DNA of 64,000 bases from Epiperipatus broadwayi (GCA_028023455.1 JAQFVV010012418.1:7125244-7189243), one strand, 5' to 3'; shown: positions 13,493 through 25,217, numbered from the stretch's first letter. Numbers and translations are program-made. The notes: generated by a model from the letters alone, not told the origin.

Positions 13493-14493
13493 CTAATATA
13501 ACACCATATGATTCTCAAGAATTATTACATTAACAAAAGCATTTCTCCTCTCTCTACTCTAATACTATCTATTAAAAGCTTGATTTATCAAAGGTTACCC
13601 TACTATACTGTAACTTAATATTCATTCTTATATATTATTCTTTATTGGAAATTTAGAACCAATGCTGTTAGCCATCTAGCAATAACTGATAATTCAAGCT
13701 TACTATAGACAACACTAGAATACAGGGAAATGCTCTTATTATATAAATGCTTTAAATAGTATTTTTGAGACCCAATAATCAAAATATTTGTCTTTATATA
13801 TTAAATTAATAAGAGATTCAAAGGATAATGCCTCTGCTAACCATACCCATGATCTAAGTTCGAATCTTGGTTGAATAAAATATAATTTTTTTTAAAGATT
13901 TCAGTCAGACTTAAATTTTTTTTTTTTAAATTAACTAACTCATACTCAACATATCTAACATCCCAATACTAATCAATAAATGGATTCTATCTATTTTTAA
14001 AAAGAAAGTAAAACAAGTATAGAAAACTTTTCAAACTGTCACTACCCAGAAATTGGCAAGCTTGATGAATAATATCTTCCTTTTATTATTCCTATATAGA
14101 AGCTATTGGAGAAGTCTTCTTTGCAGTGGACTTTTTAAAACTATTTCATCTTTATCTAACCTTTGTATTAGACTAGAGAAGAAACTTAAAATTTAGATCT
14201 ATATACTCCTAAATTTCCATACCAATCTCAGGATTAAAATAAGTAATTATAATACCCACTTTATCTGTGCATTTTTACAACTACTGTTAATGAGTACACA
14301 CAATGAAGTCAAAACATCAATGACAGTAATTTGTAATTATGCAGTAATATATTTCAAAGTAAACACATTAGTACATATATATAAATGTATGAATGTAAAT
14401 AAGAATAGGTGTCTATATGTAAGGATGTAGAAATATTAAGATTAAAAAGATTTAACATAATTTTTAAATATATTATAAAAAAATTAACTTTAC
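13493..14493. other. Integrin intron 2, proximal part
   Basis: AT-rich, with no gene. At 13850-13870 there is a B-box-like GTTCGAATC that could be a remnant of a tRNA-derived SINE, but no convincing A box or second copy was seen. Confidence 0.5.
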
Positions 14494-14585
14494 CTTCTGC
14501 TCACACCAGGAACATAAATTGTTAGATGTAATACAAGCACTACAGTTTTTAAATGCATTGCAGGGATTTGGCACTACATCTCCAT
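14494..14585 (-). CDS. Integrin beta subunit, coding exon 2 (start of PSI domain)
   Basis: A 92-bp exon on the minus strand between acceptor TTTTTTTAAG and donor GTAAAG. Two bases complete the split codon from exon 1, then 30 codons run to a phase-0 boundary. It encodes PNPCNAF followed by CSACITSNNLCSWC, the four-cysteine and tryptophan core of the PSI fold. The pattern is C-x-x-C-x-x-C, a short turn, then C-x-W-C, as in CxxCI-xxx-CAWC of animal integrin beta chains. Splitting of the PSI domain between two exons is supported by perfect phase agreement with the exons on either side. Plexins and semaphorins also carry PSI domains, but their PSI is internal, whereas here it follows a signal peptide directly. 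Confidence 0.88.
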
Positions 14586-16093
14586 CTTAAAAAAACAACA
14601 ACACAACATATACATTTACAACATCAAATTAGTTTTCAATGCTAAATTAATTCCCTCATTATTTGCAAAAATATTTCAAACTTTAAGTGAAAGTATACTA
14701 ACATAAAATTAAGAAAGTCGGTCATTTAAGTTAACACACAATTTAATTTATATATGTCTTTGCCAACAATAATCTTCTATATTTTAAAATTACTTCTGTA
14801 CAAAACTTTCTAAGTGAAGAACATGGAAGTTAATTTATGTCAAATCTTTTGAGTTAAAAGCCAGAATACTTTGCTTGAAAAAGAACACGAAAGTCTAAAA
14901 TACAATATATGAAAAACCTCTAAAAGATTCAATATCCTAAATATTTTTTTTATCTTAAAAAATAATTTATTTTATAAATGAAAATAATACTATTTTCCAG
15001 TGTTTATATCACTAGTAAGGAAGTAATTTCAATATCATGTAAACTATGATTAGTAAAAAATCAACAATAATAAAATAGAAATTTTTTGAATAAATAGTCA
15101 TATGTAGAATTAATAATTAAAATAATGCTTACATTTAAAAACATAGATTTAATTAAAAACAATAAAGAGTAATAAAAAAAAAATCAGATATAATTGCACT
15201 GAAAAAATATTAGTAAAAAAAAATCTTGATTACAATTTTACAGAATAAATAGTAAATTAAAAAATTACAATTTGCAATTCAATTAACTGGCAATAAATAT
15301 TAAATAAATCAATTTTTATTTGGGGCAAGAAGAATCACAGAAATGAATTAATGATTGAAAATAGAAATGATAAAAAAAGGTAGACACAATAAAAAGTTTG
15401 TAAAAGTATAATAATGATTTGTATATGACTTGCATGATTTAGTGGATTGGTAAATGCCAGACATTAGAGCACAAAGTCCTTGGATCAATTTCAGTTCTGA
15501 TACTTCTAAGCTCACACTTCTTATAACCTCCTGAACAATAAAGTCACTTGATTATTTATTCAATAATTTGTATGATAGTAATAACAAATCTTTGTTTACA
15601 TCAACTGGAAAAAGTTATGTATATTAAGAGAAATAGGTTGGGCAATAATAAACAAAATTGCAAAAGTGTTAACTGAAATAATAAGATTCTCATTGAATAT
15701 TTAAAGTCTATTAAAAAAGAGAATTTCAAAAAATTGATTGATATTAGTAATATAATTTATGACTGAAGTGGTAAATGAATTTCTTATTAAAATTTATAAT
15801 TCCATTAGAAAAAAAATATGATTAATTCAATAAAATGTAAAGGATTTTAGAACAGCTAACTTAATCTCTGATGCAAAAAAGATGCTGCTGAGGGTCTATT
15901 TTAAATAGATGGTACATGATTGTTAATTGAAGAACCTTTTAGATTTAGTAATGTTTTAGAGGGACAAGAAATCCAATTGGAGGTGTACCAATAAGATACA
16001 CAAAAACAAAGAGCTAGAAAAAAAGTTCAATTTGATTTACTGAAAAAAAAAAAACATAGATAAAAAGATGTATATGAATCAGAAGATTCTTTG
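14586..16093. other. Integrin intron 1, distal part
   Basis: AT-rich, with A-runs and no coding similarity. A weak tRNA-like tract (TTTAGTGGATTGGTAA, near 15437-15453) was noted but has no B box. Intron 1 is 2.9 kb in total and contains the MITE at 16094. Confidence 0.55.
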
Positions 16094-16592
16094 GGTGCTG
16101 ATATAGTACGTGCTCGGTGGCCATTTTGAATTTGAAAACACCCAAAAACACTGCCGGCACATGCAAGCGATAAATTACATCGACTAGAAACACTCAGTTT
16201 TCAAAAAAATAAATTGCCTAAGGCACTACAATTAAAAAAGGTGGTGGGAAGAAAGTGACGTGGAAATTAATTAGCCTAGGGCACTACTCTTAAAAAAGTG
16301 CGGGGGGGGGGGGAGGAACAAGTAAAAAAAGAAAGTATCATTGAAAATTAAAAAATTCTTTAAAATAAATCAAAAGGGCCAAAATTGTCATAAAAAAATA
16401 CCAAATCACGTGATTAAAATATTAAAACACAAAATCGCAAATTTCATAGAACAAAAAAACAACAAAATTTTCATTTATTTTTTGAAAACTGAGTGTTTCT
16501 AGTCGATGTAATTAATCGCTTGCATGTGTCAGCAGTGTTTTTGGGTGTTTTCAAATTCAAAATGGCCATCGAGCGCGCACTATATCAACACC
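16094..16592. mobile_element. MITE with about 120-bp terminal inverted repeats
   Basis: The left arm runs from GGTGCTGATATAGT at 16094 to about 16214. The right arm, about 16473-16592, is its near-perfect reverse complement, ending ACTATATCAACACC. The arms carry the unusual tract GGCCATTTTGAATTTGAAAA. The 258-bp centre has two direct copies of GCCTA(A/G)GGCACTAC, 58 bp apart, and a run of G at about 16302-16313. There is no open frame, so it is non-autonomous. No clear target duplication is visible, so the superfamily is open. It sits inside integrin intron 1. Confidence 0.9.
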
Positions 16593-17477
16593 TTATAGGG
16601 TCTTAGATAATGATAAAGTATTGTCTGCAAACAATATTTACTGAATGATAAGAACCTGATTCAAAAAAATTACAGTTGCCATACTGAGCCATAAAAATAC
16701 CAGATCATTGTTTGAATCATAATAATTCATTATCATTTCACATTTGGAAAAAAAAAAAATGTAGATTAGTTTTTTTAATGCTAAAATGAATCTTTCAAGT
16801 AATTGATAAAAGTTAAAATGATAATTCATTCAATCAGCGAACATGTTTCCAGATATTTATTTTATCTAGTTTAAGGTTCAGGATATCTTTGTTTATCCAC
16901 TTTAGCATTCATATGAAAAAAAAGTAGTTTTGAAACTATAAATCAATATGTATTGTTCAGCTTGTCATACTCAGAATGTTGGCATCTGAAATAATTTATT
17001 CTATTATTTTTTGGGTATTTTGACTACAATCTTTGATAATATCAGTTGATTCCTTTCAATAAGTTCAATTTTCAACCACAGTTGTTCTATCAGGCTTTGA
17101 TTTGTATCTTTAGTAAATGCAGTTAAAGTACATTTCTAAACATTGGCAATTTTTATTGACAATTTAAAAAAATAACAGGTTTCCTATCAGATACTCTTTA
17201 CTATCTCTTTGGGATTCTATTTGTAAAAATAAAAATTATTGTTTTGTTATATATATAGAATTTTGTATTTCTTAATGTCAAAAATATAGTGCTAATATCA
17301 CAGTTGTTCCCATTACTTTGTCAATCCTCTATACATATGCATGTTTTATATTTTATTATATATATAAAAAGAGAAATTGCTGGAAATAAAAAAAACTTGT
17401 GAAGATCTTGAATAGAAATCTTATAATAAATTAATTATTTAAAAAAGTAATAAATAATAAAACATGCATATACTTAC
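16593..17477. other. Integrin intron 1, proximal part
   Basis: AT-rich sequence with no gene or repeat recognised. It begins, in the minus-strand sense, with the donor GTAAGT at 17477-17472. Confidence 0.6.
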
Positions 17478-17550
17478 TTGAATAGCAAATAAAACTAGAG
17501 AAAAGATAAATTATTAAAATGCTGGATGTAAAGTAATGGAATGTTGCCAT
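17478..17550 (-). CDS. Integrin beta subunit, coding exon 1 (signal peptide)
   Basis: A 73-bp exon on the minus strand: 24 codons plus one base, ending before a consensus GTAAGT donor. The ATG at 17550 is the first base of the exon, directly after a long pyrimidine tract and CAG acceptor, so transcription starts in an upstream non-coding exon. It encodes a classical secretion signal: a short polar start, a hydrophobic core SILIIYLFSSFIC, then small polar residues. This suits a type I membrane protein whose mature N-terminus is the PSI domain in exons 2 and 3. The three exons give 282 bp and 94 residues without a stop. The exon would be invisible to a simple ORF scan. An alternative in-frame start further upstream is not excluded. 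Confidence 0.82.
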
Positions 17551-18829
17551 CTGAAAAAAAAAAACAAAAAAACAGTTGACCAAGATTACATTTAAAACAT
17601 GAAACTATAATAAAATAAAATCATACTTTAAAAATTATATTACAAAATATGAATTAATGATTGTAACTAGTGAGTCAAAACCTAAAATAACAGATTAAGG
17701 ATACATGACTTATAAATTTATGAGACATAAATATTTTTTAAATTACTTTCCTCTTAAATTAAAATGAAATAATAGAGTAATTATAAATAGAATTATTTAA
17801 TTAAATAAATTTTATCTCAAGTAATATTTTATAAAATTATAATCAGAATATTTATATATAATTATGATAAATAAACAAAAGTAAATTAATATTTTATAAT
17901 TTTAAAAACTGTTATAAAAGTGAATATTTCCCCTCTCTACATGCATATATTCCATTTTCTAATAATATATTAATTGCAATAAATAAAAATAAAAAACAAC
18001 ATATTCTCATAGCAATGAAAACTAAAAATCACAATGAATTTAACAAGAATTCATACATATTTAGATATAATACAATCATAGTAATTTTATAATATAAAAC
18101 AACAAATATTAAAATTTATTTACATTAAATTTTAAATAAAGAAATAAAATTCAGCAATGTAATAAATACCAAATTTTGGAAAGTGGAAGAAGAATCACAA
18201 AATGAAGATAAACTCCACTCCATTATTATAACTTGCCTAAATTTTTTCTTTTAAATTTAAAGCAGAATTAGCTATCTAGAAAAAATATCTTCATAAATTA
18301 CAATATTCTTATAAAACAGAAATTTTTTTTTGAAAAACTGGATTAAGTCAAAAATTAACACTTTACTAATAGTTAATATAAACTCAATACTGCATTACAA
18401 TCTGATTTAACAAGCTAAAAAGTTTCTCTAATGAGTGATAATTTTGATTGTATTTAATTAGACAAATTAAATAGCAGTATTATATAACATAAATTACAAA
18501 TTAAGACTATAAGAAGTCAAATAAGAGATGAATATAAAAATCTTGTCATAAATTCAAACTTTGATAGGAGTTATTGTGAAATTTTATATTATCATTGTCA
18601 ACAACAGCACCCATTTGCAAATAGATATCACCATTTCAACTCCAAGAAAAAAAATATATAAAAAGACAAAACAAAAATAAACAAAAAATAATAATAACAA
18701 TACATTAGAAATGAATTTTATAATGACTAAACAATAAATCTGTGAACAACAAATATGTATAGATATAAAACATGCTAGTCCATTATTCTGTTTATTTGAC
18801 ATTTTATGATGTGTCTACTTGTCTGATCC
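17551..18829. other. AT-rich stretch upstream of the integrin start codon
   Basis: No exon, ORF or repeat could be supported. The pyrimidine-rich acceptor of coding exon 1 occupies the first 30 bases. If the gene starts far upstream, this is the 3' end of the 5'-UTR intron. Confidence 0.5.
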
Positions 18830-19558
18830 AATAGTGAATCTATGATATCACATATAGCAAAATGAAGAACATAGTGATTTGTCTTACAATCTTGACATTG
18901 TATTTTTAAAATTTTATGCGCATTCTTGAGTGAAACTTTTTCCTAATATCTTTATATTAACTCAAGCGGTGTCCGAGTTTCATTTCATATAATAAATTAG
19001 ATAACAGATTTATATACAGCTAATTTAGTTTTAGTAGTTATTTCACTTACATGAAATATCCTATCTTTTAACATTAAAAATAGCAACAAAATATTAGTCC
19101 GAATTCTATCTCAATATCTAGATTCATCTTCCTACTTAAAAAGCTATTAAGATATTTAAGTTGGGCTACATTCCTAAATTGATAACTATCCAAGCTAAAA
19201 ATTACTGATTTTTCCTCCATTACTAACTGATAAATAGCTTAAATTTTTTTAGTATTTAAACCAAAGTCTTTACATAGTACATTCAAAACATTTAAACACC
19301 CTCAGTAAATCACCTTTTTGAAATGATTAAGAATAGAATAATTATTAGCATACTGAACATTTGGAATTCCTCTAATAAACCCACATCACATCTTGATCCC
19401 TGATATTCTAAGTCATCTGTAAAACAGTTCTAAAGACAACTCATAAAAATCAAAAATAATTTTTAAGCAAGTACACATCTTTGTCTACCATCATTTTTCT
19501 CAGTTTTCATTCCATTATATAGAAGCTGTACAATATGAATAAACTGCTGCATGAAATA
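18830..19558 (-). mobile_element. LINE-D, RT C-terminal half (split element)
   Basis: Reading from 19558 on the minus strand, the sequence opens with QQFIHIVQLLYNGM, then CVLA, the RT block usually written KFIxxVxxLHDGM and GCVLAPTLF. It goes on with LCKDFGLNTKK and LKYLNSFLSRKMNLD, then TKTKLAVYKSVI, and finally KNAHKILKIQCQD, in place of the usual RCLRKILGIxWQD. All are in the order expected for this LINE group. Several stops and frameshifts interrupt it. The matching N-terminal half lies 10 kb away at 29616-30260, on the same strand. The break falls within the RT domain. Confidence 0.75.
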
Positions 19559-20350
19559 TGTATTTAAAAAAAAAAATTTATGACATTAATTCACAGAGGT
19601 AAAATAATAAATAAAATAGATAAATAATACATAGCTGAAATAAGACTAAATGAACTGTAATAAAAAAATATTTAATTAAAAAGTATTGTGTAACAGTAAT
19701 TATTATCAGAAGAAAAAATAAATATCAGATAACAGAGGAAATTTAATTAGTACGAGTTAAACTACTAATTAAATTTAGCGGCAAGATTAAACTGATAGAC
19801 AAAAGGATGAAAAGTATACAAACTGGGGGAGGGGGGATATGTTCTTCATTGACTTCAAGGCAACTGTTAGAAACAAGAATGAAGCAGTGGAAGAAACCAG
19901 CAGGGGACATCTTCTTATTCTCAGGATCTTGGCTCCTGAAGGCCAATAAGCCAACTAGGGTCATTACAGATCACCCTGTTATTATTTTAAATGCCTTAAG
20001 GGCTGTCAGACTTAAAGGATGGTGATGGTAGTAAAGTAAAAGTACTACCCTATTATTATTATTATTATTATTATTCTTAGTCAGTAGACTTAGTAAATAA
20101 AAAAACATTCCTAATTAGCTGCCATTGGGATATATTAAATTAGAATAGCTTATTTTAATGCTTGTATCTATATATATCTTGTACTTGTTTATTTTAACAT
20201 GTATATATTAAATTGCATGAAATTGAAGTCTGACTCGCTGTGTTCTTCGTGTCCTTGAAAATCAGATTCCATACTAAATTATTTTTCTTATCCCAGAGGT
20301 TAGGTAGTTAAAACATAGAAAAACTTGGCAGTCATTTAGTTCGAACCTAT
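19559..20350 (+). repeat. Left terminal repeat of the outer Ty3/gypsy element (putative 5' LTR)
   Basis: The direct copy is at 28712-29415. Both start TGTATTT, carry the same TAATAAATAAAATAGATAAATAATA tract in shortened form, share a GGGGGAGGGGGG run, and share TAGGGTCATTACAGATCA. Upstream flanks differ, which fits an LTR boundary. The 3' end is uncertain because similarity fades gradually near 20350. An alternative is that the G-run is a polypurine tract, making both copies element 3' ends. The left edge coincides with the break in LINE-D, which favours the LTR reading. Confidence 0.6.
20051..20075. repeat. (ATT)n microsatellite
   Basis: About eight ATT units inside the left terminal repeat. 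The right terminal repeat at the matching place has only a few, so the expansion postdates the duplication. Confidence 0.9.
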
Positions 20351-21438
20351 ATTAGAAAGAAAATTAGCAGTTTAACCATTCCAAATTGTAGCATCACGCC
20401 TCTTACATTTCAGTATTTCTACCGTTTTTCTTTGTCTCACCAACGTAAAATATATGATAAAATGATTATTTCTTTTCAGAAAATAATAAATTTGACTTCA
20501 TTCGATATATTTTTGTCTACCACTGAAATAAATTTTAAATGTTCACATTTTGTTTCTGTAAATATTAAAAAAATGAAATCGCAATCAAAACAAAGACGTA
20601 CGCATCATTGTTTCTAGAAAGATTATTTTCAGTTTATAAAATCAACGAAATATTTTTTAATTCTGATTATTTTTAACACATTGAAATGAATAATTATTTA
20701 TTTCACTTATATCCAACGAATTATGCTTTAAAAGTTTAAATTTTTTGAATATTTATTGCTAAATTACGATATTTTCCTACTGTAAATAATGTAGATTGTT
20801 TACGTCAAAGTTAGAATTTTTTAATTTGTTTGAGGCCATATTTACTTTAGCTGCTAATATAAGATTACATTTTTGAAAATAAAGTATTTCAAGTCAAAAT
20901 AAGTTATTAATAATTTATATTTCTTGATATCTAATAAATATAGTTCAAATTATTTAAAAATATTTAAAACCATAATAAATTTGCAAATAAACATGTTTTT
21001 GTGTCATTGGAAACTGCAATGTCTTGGCAACAGACAATGGCTGAACATGTCAGGGAGGGGCTTATGTCTATTGTAAGAGCAGGAATTTTGAATTTCCTAC
21101 CTTTTAGCGTGGAATTTAAAAAAAAAAAATTATTATACTAAAATATACTGTTTTATTTTAACGCATAATACTGACGAAAAAATTCACTAGGGGGCGAATT
21201 AGACAAAAGATGAAATAATTCGGTTCAACCGGTGGTAAACTTAAATGTTCAAATTTAATTTGGGAAAAAATTAAAAATATCATTTGGGCATGTTTGTATG
21301 GCTGGGTTCAAAGTTAATACAGCAGATGAATGACCATTGTACTTGATGTAAATCAAAATTTTTTCACATTAAAAGGAATAGAGGACAATAAGCGAAAAGT
21401 CACAGTACTCCTATGTTTTCCTGGTAAAAAAATTATTG
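20351..21438 (+). pseudogene. Outer Ty3/gypsy leader and 5' part of gag
   Basis: Mostly AT-rich leader. Just before the inner insertion, at about 21380-21438, a frame reads KRKVTVLLCFPGKK, resembling the KxxxLLHxxG segment of Ty3/gypsy Gag. The same frame continues at 25222 beyond the inner LTR element. Upstream Gag is not resolvable, and the primer-binding site was not identified with confidence. Confidence 0.5.
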
Positions 21439-22289
21439 TGTACTGCTAGTGAATGTATAGCAACCAATGCCCAAAACAAATGCCTAGATATTAATCAATG
21501 CTGCCGGTAATATCTCTTTCTCCCATTGTTGATCCAAAGAACGGAAGACCAGCCTTGGAAAACATCCAAAAGACCAGTTGGAAAGCAAAACCAAATAGAA
21601 AACAAAACCATTGGACCATATGCACAAAATAAAAACCTGGGTAAATATACTTTTAAATAGCTGTGTACACACTTAATTTTAAATAAAATGAACTTTAATT
21701 AACGGACTATTATAACTATAGCCTAAAGTAATCATTTAAATTTTGTTATATAAAATTTATTATTTTATATTGTATTGAATATATGTGTGCGTAAATAATT
21801 AAATACTAATATTTGCTTTAATTGTTATTTTGTCTATTTTCTCTTTCTCTCTTGTCACTGCGTCACTGATAAATTAGCAGATTTTTTTTTTGTGTTAAGT
21901 GAATGTGTTGGACCCAGAGACAGTGTGAGCTAGTCATGGAATATTTCAAGTGTTGCATTGTGTGCCTGTCATCTAAAGTACGCTGATTATATAACGTATG
22001 ATGGGCTGGTGCCCAAGATTGATCCTCAAAACAAATAAAATGCTTTGGATGACAGAGGTTTGAATGTAGAAGTCAAGGTGGCTACGGCCTGGCAATGTGA
22101 TCGTGTTATGCTTTGCATAGCCCAATCTGAGATTGGGTATCGATGGTTTGCTATCAATGTTTTTCTCTCCGCTGTTTGAAGAGCTGGTCCGTTCACATAA
22201 TATTAAAAGTACAAATTAAAAATTATGTTCCAAAGTGTTTAAATCCATTTAAACCCAATTAAAAATAGCTTTTAAATGGACCCGGTTCA
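21439..22289 (+). repeat. 5' LTR of the inner LTR element (internally deleted)
   Basis: Begins TGTACTGCTAGTGAATG and ends CCCGGTTCA, giving the TG...CA ends of an LTR. It is preceded by ATTG at 21435-21438. It is 851 bp against 1514 bp for the 3' LTR. The shortfall is about 735 bp corresponding to 23730-24465, offset by small insertions. The missing part includes the TATA and initiator, so this LTR has lost its promoter. The remainder aligns across its full length with 24466-25217. Confidence 0.8.
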
Positions 22290-23685
22290 AATGCAGTTCA
22301 ACGTGGGAACCGAAGTACCATAAATTGACCAGAAAATTAAAAAAAATAAAATCGTAATTAAAATTGAAAAAAGAAAAATTAAAATAAATGTTAAATTGCA
22401 TAGTTATAAAAATTAAAATGGTGAGCAGTGTGAGAAGAGAAATAGACCGAAGTAAATATTAAAATAATTAACAATAGTTAACTGTATTTAAAAAGGAGAG
22501 AGAAAAAAGCGGTCAGAAATGATAAATAATTTATTACTGGAGTTTTGACGAAAACTTCATTCGATTTAAAATATTTAGTCAAATACTTTCAATTTAAAAA
22601 TAGAAAAAAAATAATGAAAAAAAAAAAAAACATCTAACAAAGGTTAGGGGGAGTTAGAGTTCATATTAATTGGATGCATAAAGTTAATTTTTTTTTTTAG
22701 ATTGATATTAGTTAAATGAAAGTATAATGAGAATTTTGTTATTTAAAGTTAAAGTTTTAGAGTAAATACATGATAATAAGTTTTTTTTCTTTGAATATAA
22801 TCAAAATGCGGTGAGAAAATAATATTTTAGAATAAATATATGATAATAAGTAAAATAAAATCTATAATAAAAATTTAAATGAAATGTAAAATAATGTAAG
22901 TGTAGATTGTGTTTGGGTTGATAGTCATGGAGGGGAGTGTATAGATAAATGGAAGATGTGTAAAGTGTAGGCAGTTGCTGTGTGAATCTAGCACCCGTAA
23001 CGCACTAAACGGAGGTGGAGAGATTCACTTATTCCTAGGATAAGGTTCCAGTGGAAAGGTTCTGGAATCGTCCAAATCACGCTGGGATAGTCACAATTCC
23101 ATGTCTCAAATATGCACACTAGAAAAATATCAGCATAAGCTGCAAATCAGTTCATTGGGAGAAAAAATCCTAACATCACATAGTTATCATAAATCTCATT
23201 TTAGCATAAGCCGAATAGTCAGTGGATGAATACTGCCTGCCATTCACAGTTACCCCATTTTATTTTCTAGGATGGAGGGCCATTGGAGAAAGTCATGGGC
23301 ACATTCAATTGGCTGGTTGAGAAATTCCAACATAGAAGTTAAAGTTTTTATTTGTTACTGCGTAAGTCAAATATAAGCCAGATGTATCTGTCATTCACAG
23401 CATTTTCCCTCTTCATACATATCAAAAAGATGCATGTTGCTTCTGGTGGTCATCACATATGACATAATTCATTGCAACAATGTAGAATATGGCATGGAAA
23501 GAAGAGTAGTGTAAGAAAGGTCACCCTTTGTGCTTTGTTGATCTGTAGCAATTATAAACTTATTTGGTAGAAAAATATTACATAAATAAATAAAAATGAA
23601 AAAATCAAATGGTAAAGCTGAAAAAATAATAATAATAAATAAATGTTAGAACTAAAATGGGTTAAACTGATGCATTGTATCTCTC
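22290..23685 (+). mobile_element. Internal region of the inner LTR element, no pol recognised
   Basis: Only 1.4 kb separates the two LTRs, too short for gag-pol. No RT, protease or integrase motif was found. A possible primer-binding site starts TGGGAACCGAAG about 15 bases after the LTR, but its tRNA was not identified. The composition is AT-rich with a slightly GC-richer patch at 22970-23100. The element looks non-autonomous (TRIM/LARD-like), or its pol was deleted. Confidence 0.6.
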
Positions 23686-23703
23686 AAATGGAGAGGTGGG
23701 TAA
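23686..23703 (+). other. Polypurine tract of the inner LTR element
   Basis: AAATGGAGAGGTGGGTAA immediately precedes the TG of the 3' LTR at 23704. Purine-rich tracts in this position prime plus-strand DNA synthesis in LTR retrotransposons. The 5' LTR has no such tract before it, which distinguishes the two copies. Confidence 0.75.
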
Positions 23704-25217
23704 TGTATTGCTAGTGAACATATAGCGTTACATGTTTCTTTTTCTTTTTTTTTTAAAAAATATTAATTTTAAAATGCAAACTTGTAAAAATAAAGTATTA
23801 CATCATATTTTTCCTTTAGAATAAAACTTCTTAGCAAGAGGGGGGAGAAATCTAAAATTGATTAGAAAAAATTTAAACTTTTTTTCCTCTCTTTTTGTAA
23901 AAAAAAAACTTTTATAATGTATAAAATAAGCAAATGTGAAATCAGACTAAAAATTAGTCTGTAAAAATAAAATGTTTGTAAAACTTTCAAAAATGTAATT
24001 AATTAGTTTGTAAGATTTCAGATTGATAATAAAATCAAAATCAATAGTTGAATTAATTTAAAAACCTGTAAACTATCTTATCAGGTCATTTAAATGAATC
24101 TGAACAAGGATTAAGATAACAAGAAATATAAAATTAATTAAAAGACAGATTTCAAGTTAAGATCAAAATTAAAAATAACGATAATAAATTAAAACAATAG
24201 GAGAGAGAAAAGTATATAAAGTCGCTCTCTCTAATATTATTCAGTCTGGTCTGCAATTTGTGATCAAGTTTTGCCAGTCGTCAATTTGTTATTAGTCCGG
24301 AGTTCAGGTTCTTTCAAAAGAATGTAGAATATTCGGAAATTGTAAATGCAGTAAGCCAATCGTTACTGCTGCGGTCAATATTAATGGAGAGGCTGCATGA
24401 GCCATAGAAGTATCCAACAGGGCTTCATGCCCCAAGCCATCAGCAACCAACTGTGCTTGCCTGAACAAATGCCCAAAACAAATGCTAGATAGTGAACCAA
24501 TATCACTGCTAAACTATCTCTTTCCCATTGTTGATCCAAAGAATGGAAGACAAATCCTGGAAAACATCGATGGAGAACCAAAAGGCCTTGGAAAGCAAAA
24601 CCAAGTGAAAAACAAAACTATTGGACATAAGCACAAAATAAAAACCTGGGTAAATGCACACATTTAATTTTAAATGAAATGAACTTTAATTAATGGACTA
24701 CAATAAATTTTATATAATATATGGGTGCGTAAATAATTGAATATTAATGTTTGCTTTAATTGTTATTTTGTCTATTTTCTCTTTCTCTCTTGTCACTGTC
24801 ACCAGTAAATTAGCGTAGTTTATTGTGTTAAGTAAATGTGCTGGACCCTGAGACAGTTTGAGCTAGTCATGGGATATTTCAAGTGCTGGATTGTGTGCCT
24901 GTTGTCCAAAGCATGCCGATTATATAACTTATGATTGGCTGGCACTTGAGGTTGATCCCCAAAACAAATAAAATGCTTTGTATGGCAGGGATTTGAATCT
25001 AGCAGTCGAGATGGGCCACGGCCTGGAAATGTGATGGTGTTATGCTTTGCATAGCCAGATCTGATCTTGGGTATCATTGATGGCTCTGCAACCATGTTAT
25101 TCTCCCCTCTGCTTGAAGGGCCAGTCCATTTACATAATATTAAAAATATAAATTAAATATTATGTTAAAAGGTGTTTAAACCCAATTAAAAAATAGCTTT
25201 TAAACGGACCCGATTCA
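23704..25217 (+). repeat. 3' LTR of the inner LTR element (full length)
   Basis: 1514 bp from TGTATTGCTAGTGAAC to CCCGATTCA, followed by ATTG at 25218-25221, matching the ATTG before the 5' LTR. A 4-bp target duplication is the size expected of Ty3/gypsy-type integrases. A minus-strand frame of 91 codons at 24820-25095 is broken in the 5' LTR copy and is not treated as a gene. Confidence 0.82.
24213..24247 (+). promoter_or_regulatory. LTR core promoter: TATA box plus arthropod-type initiator
   Basis: TATATAAA at 24213-24220 is followed about 30 bp later by TCAGTCT at 24241-24247. TATA at -30 and TCAGT as initiator is the standard arrangement in arthropod core promoters. It lies in the 3' LTR, placing the U3/R border at about 24243. 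The pair is absent from the deleted 5' LTR. Confidence 0.65.

Noticed and set aside
13826-13890. tRNA-like B box GTTCGAATC suggesting a SINE
   Set aside because: No A box at the right spacing, no 3' tail match to any LINE here, and no second copy in the window. The same applies to weaker tracts at 4310, 15437 and 31840.
19743-20025. Overlapping 72-73 codon frames on both strands, partly shared with 28890-29144
   Set aside because: They lie in the terminal repeat of the gypsy element. The shared residues follow from DNA similarity, the proline/glycine run comes from the G-run, and frames diverge outside it.
20320-20350. TGGCAGTCATTTAGTTCGAAC as a primer-binding site after the left terminal repeat
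   Set aside because: It starts TGG and resembles a complemented tRNA 3' end, but the spacing between the T-loop and CCA is about three bases short, and the right repeat appears to continue through the same point.
24820-25095. 91-codon minus-strand frame in the 3' LTR
   Set aside because: The equivalent region of the 5' LTR keeps similar residues but has stops. The similarity is explained by LTR duplication, not by selection on a protein.
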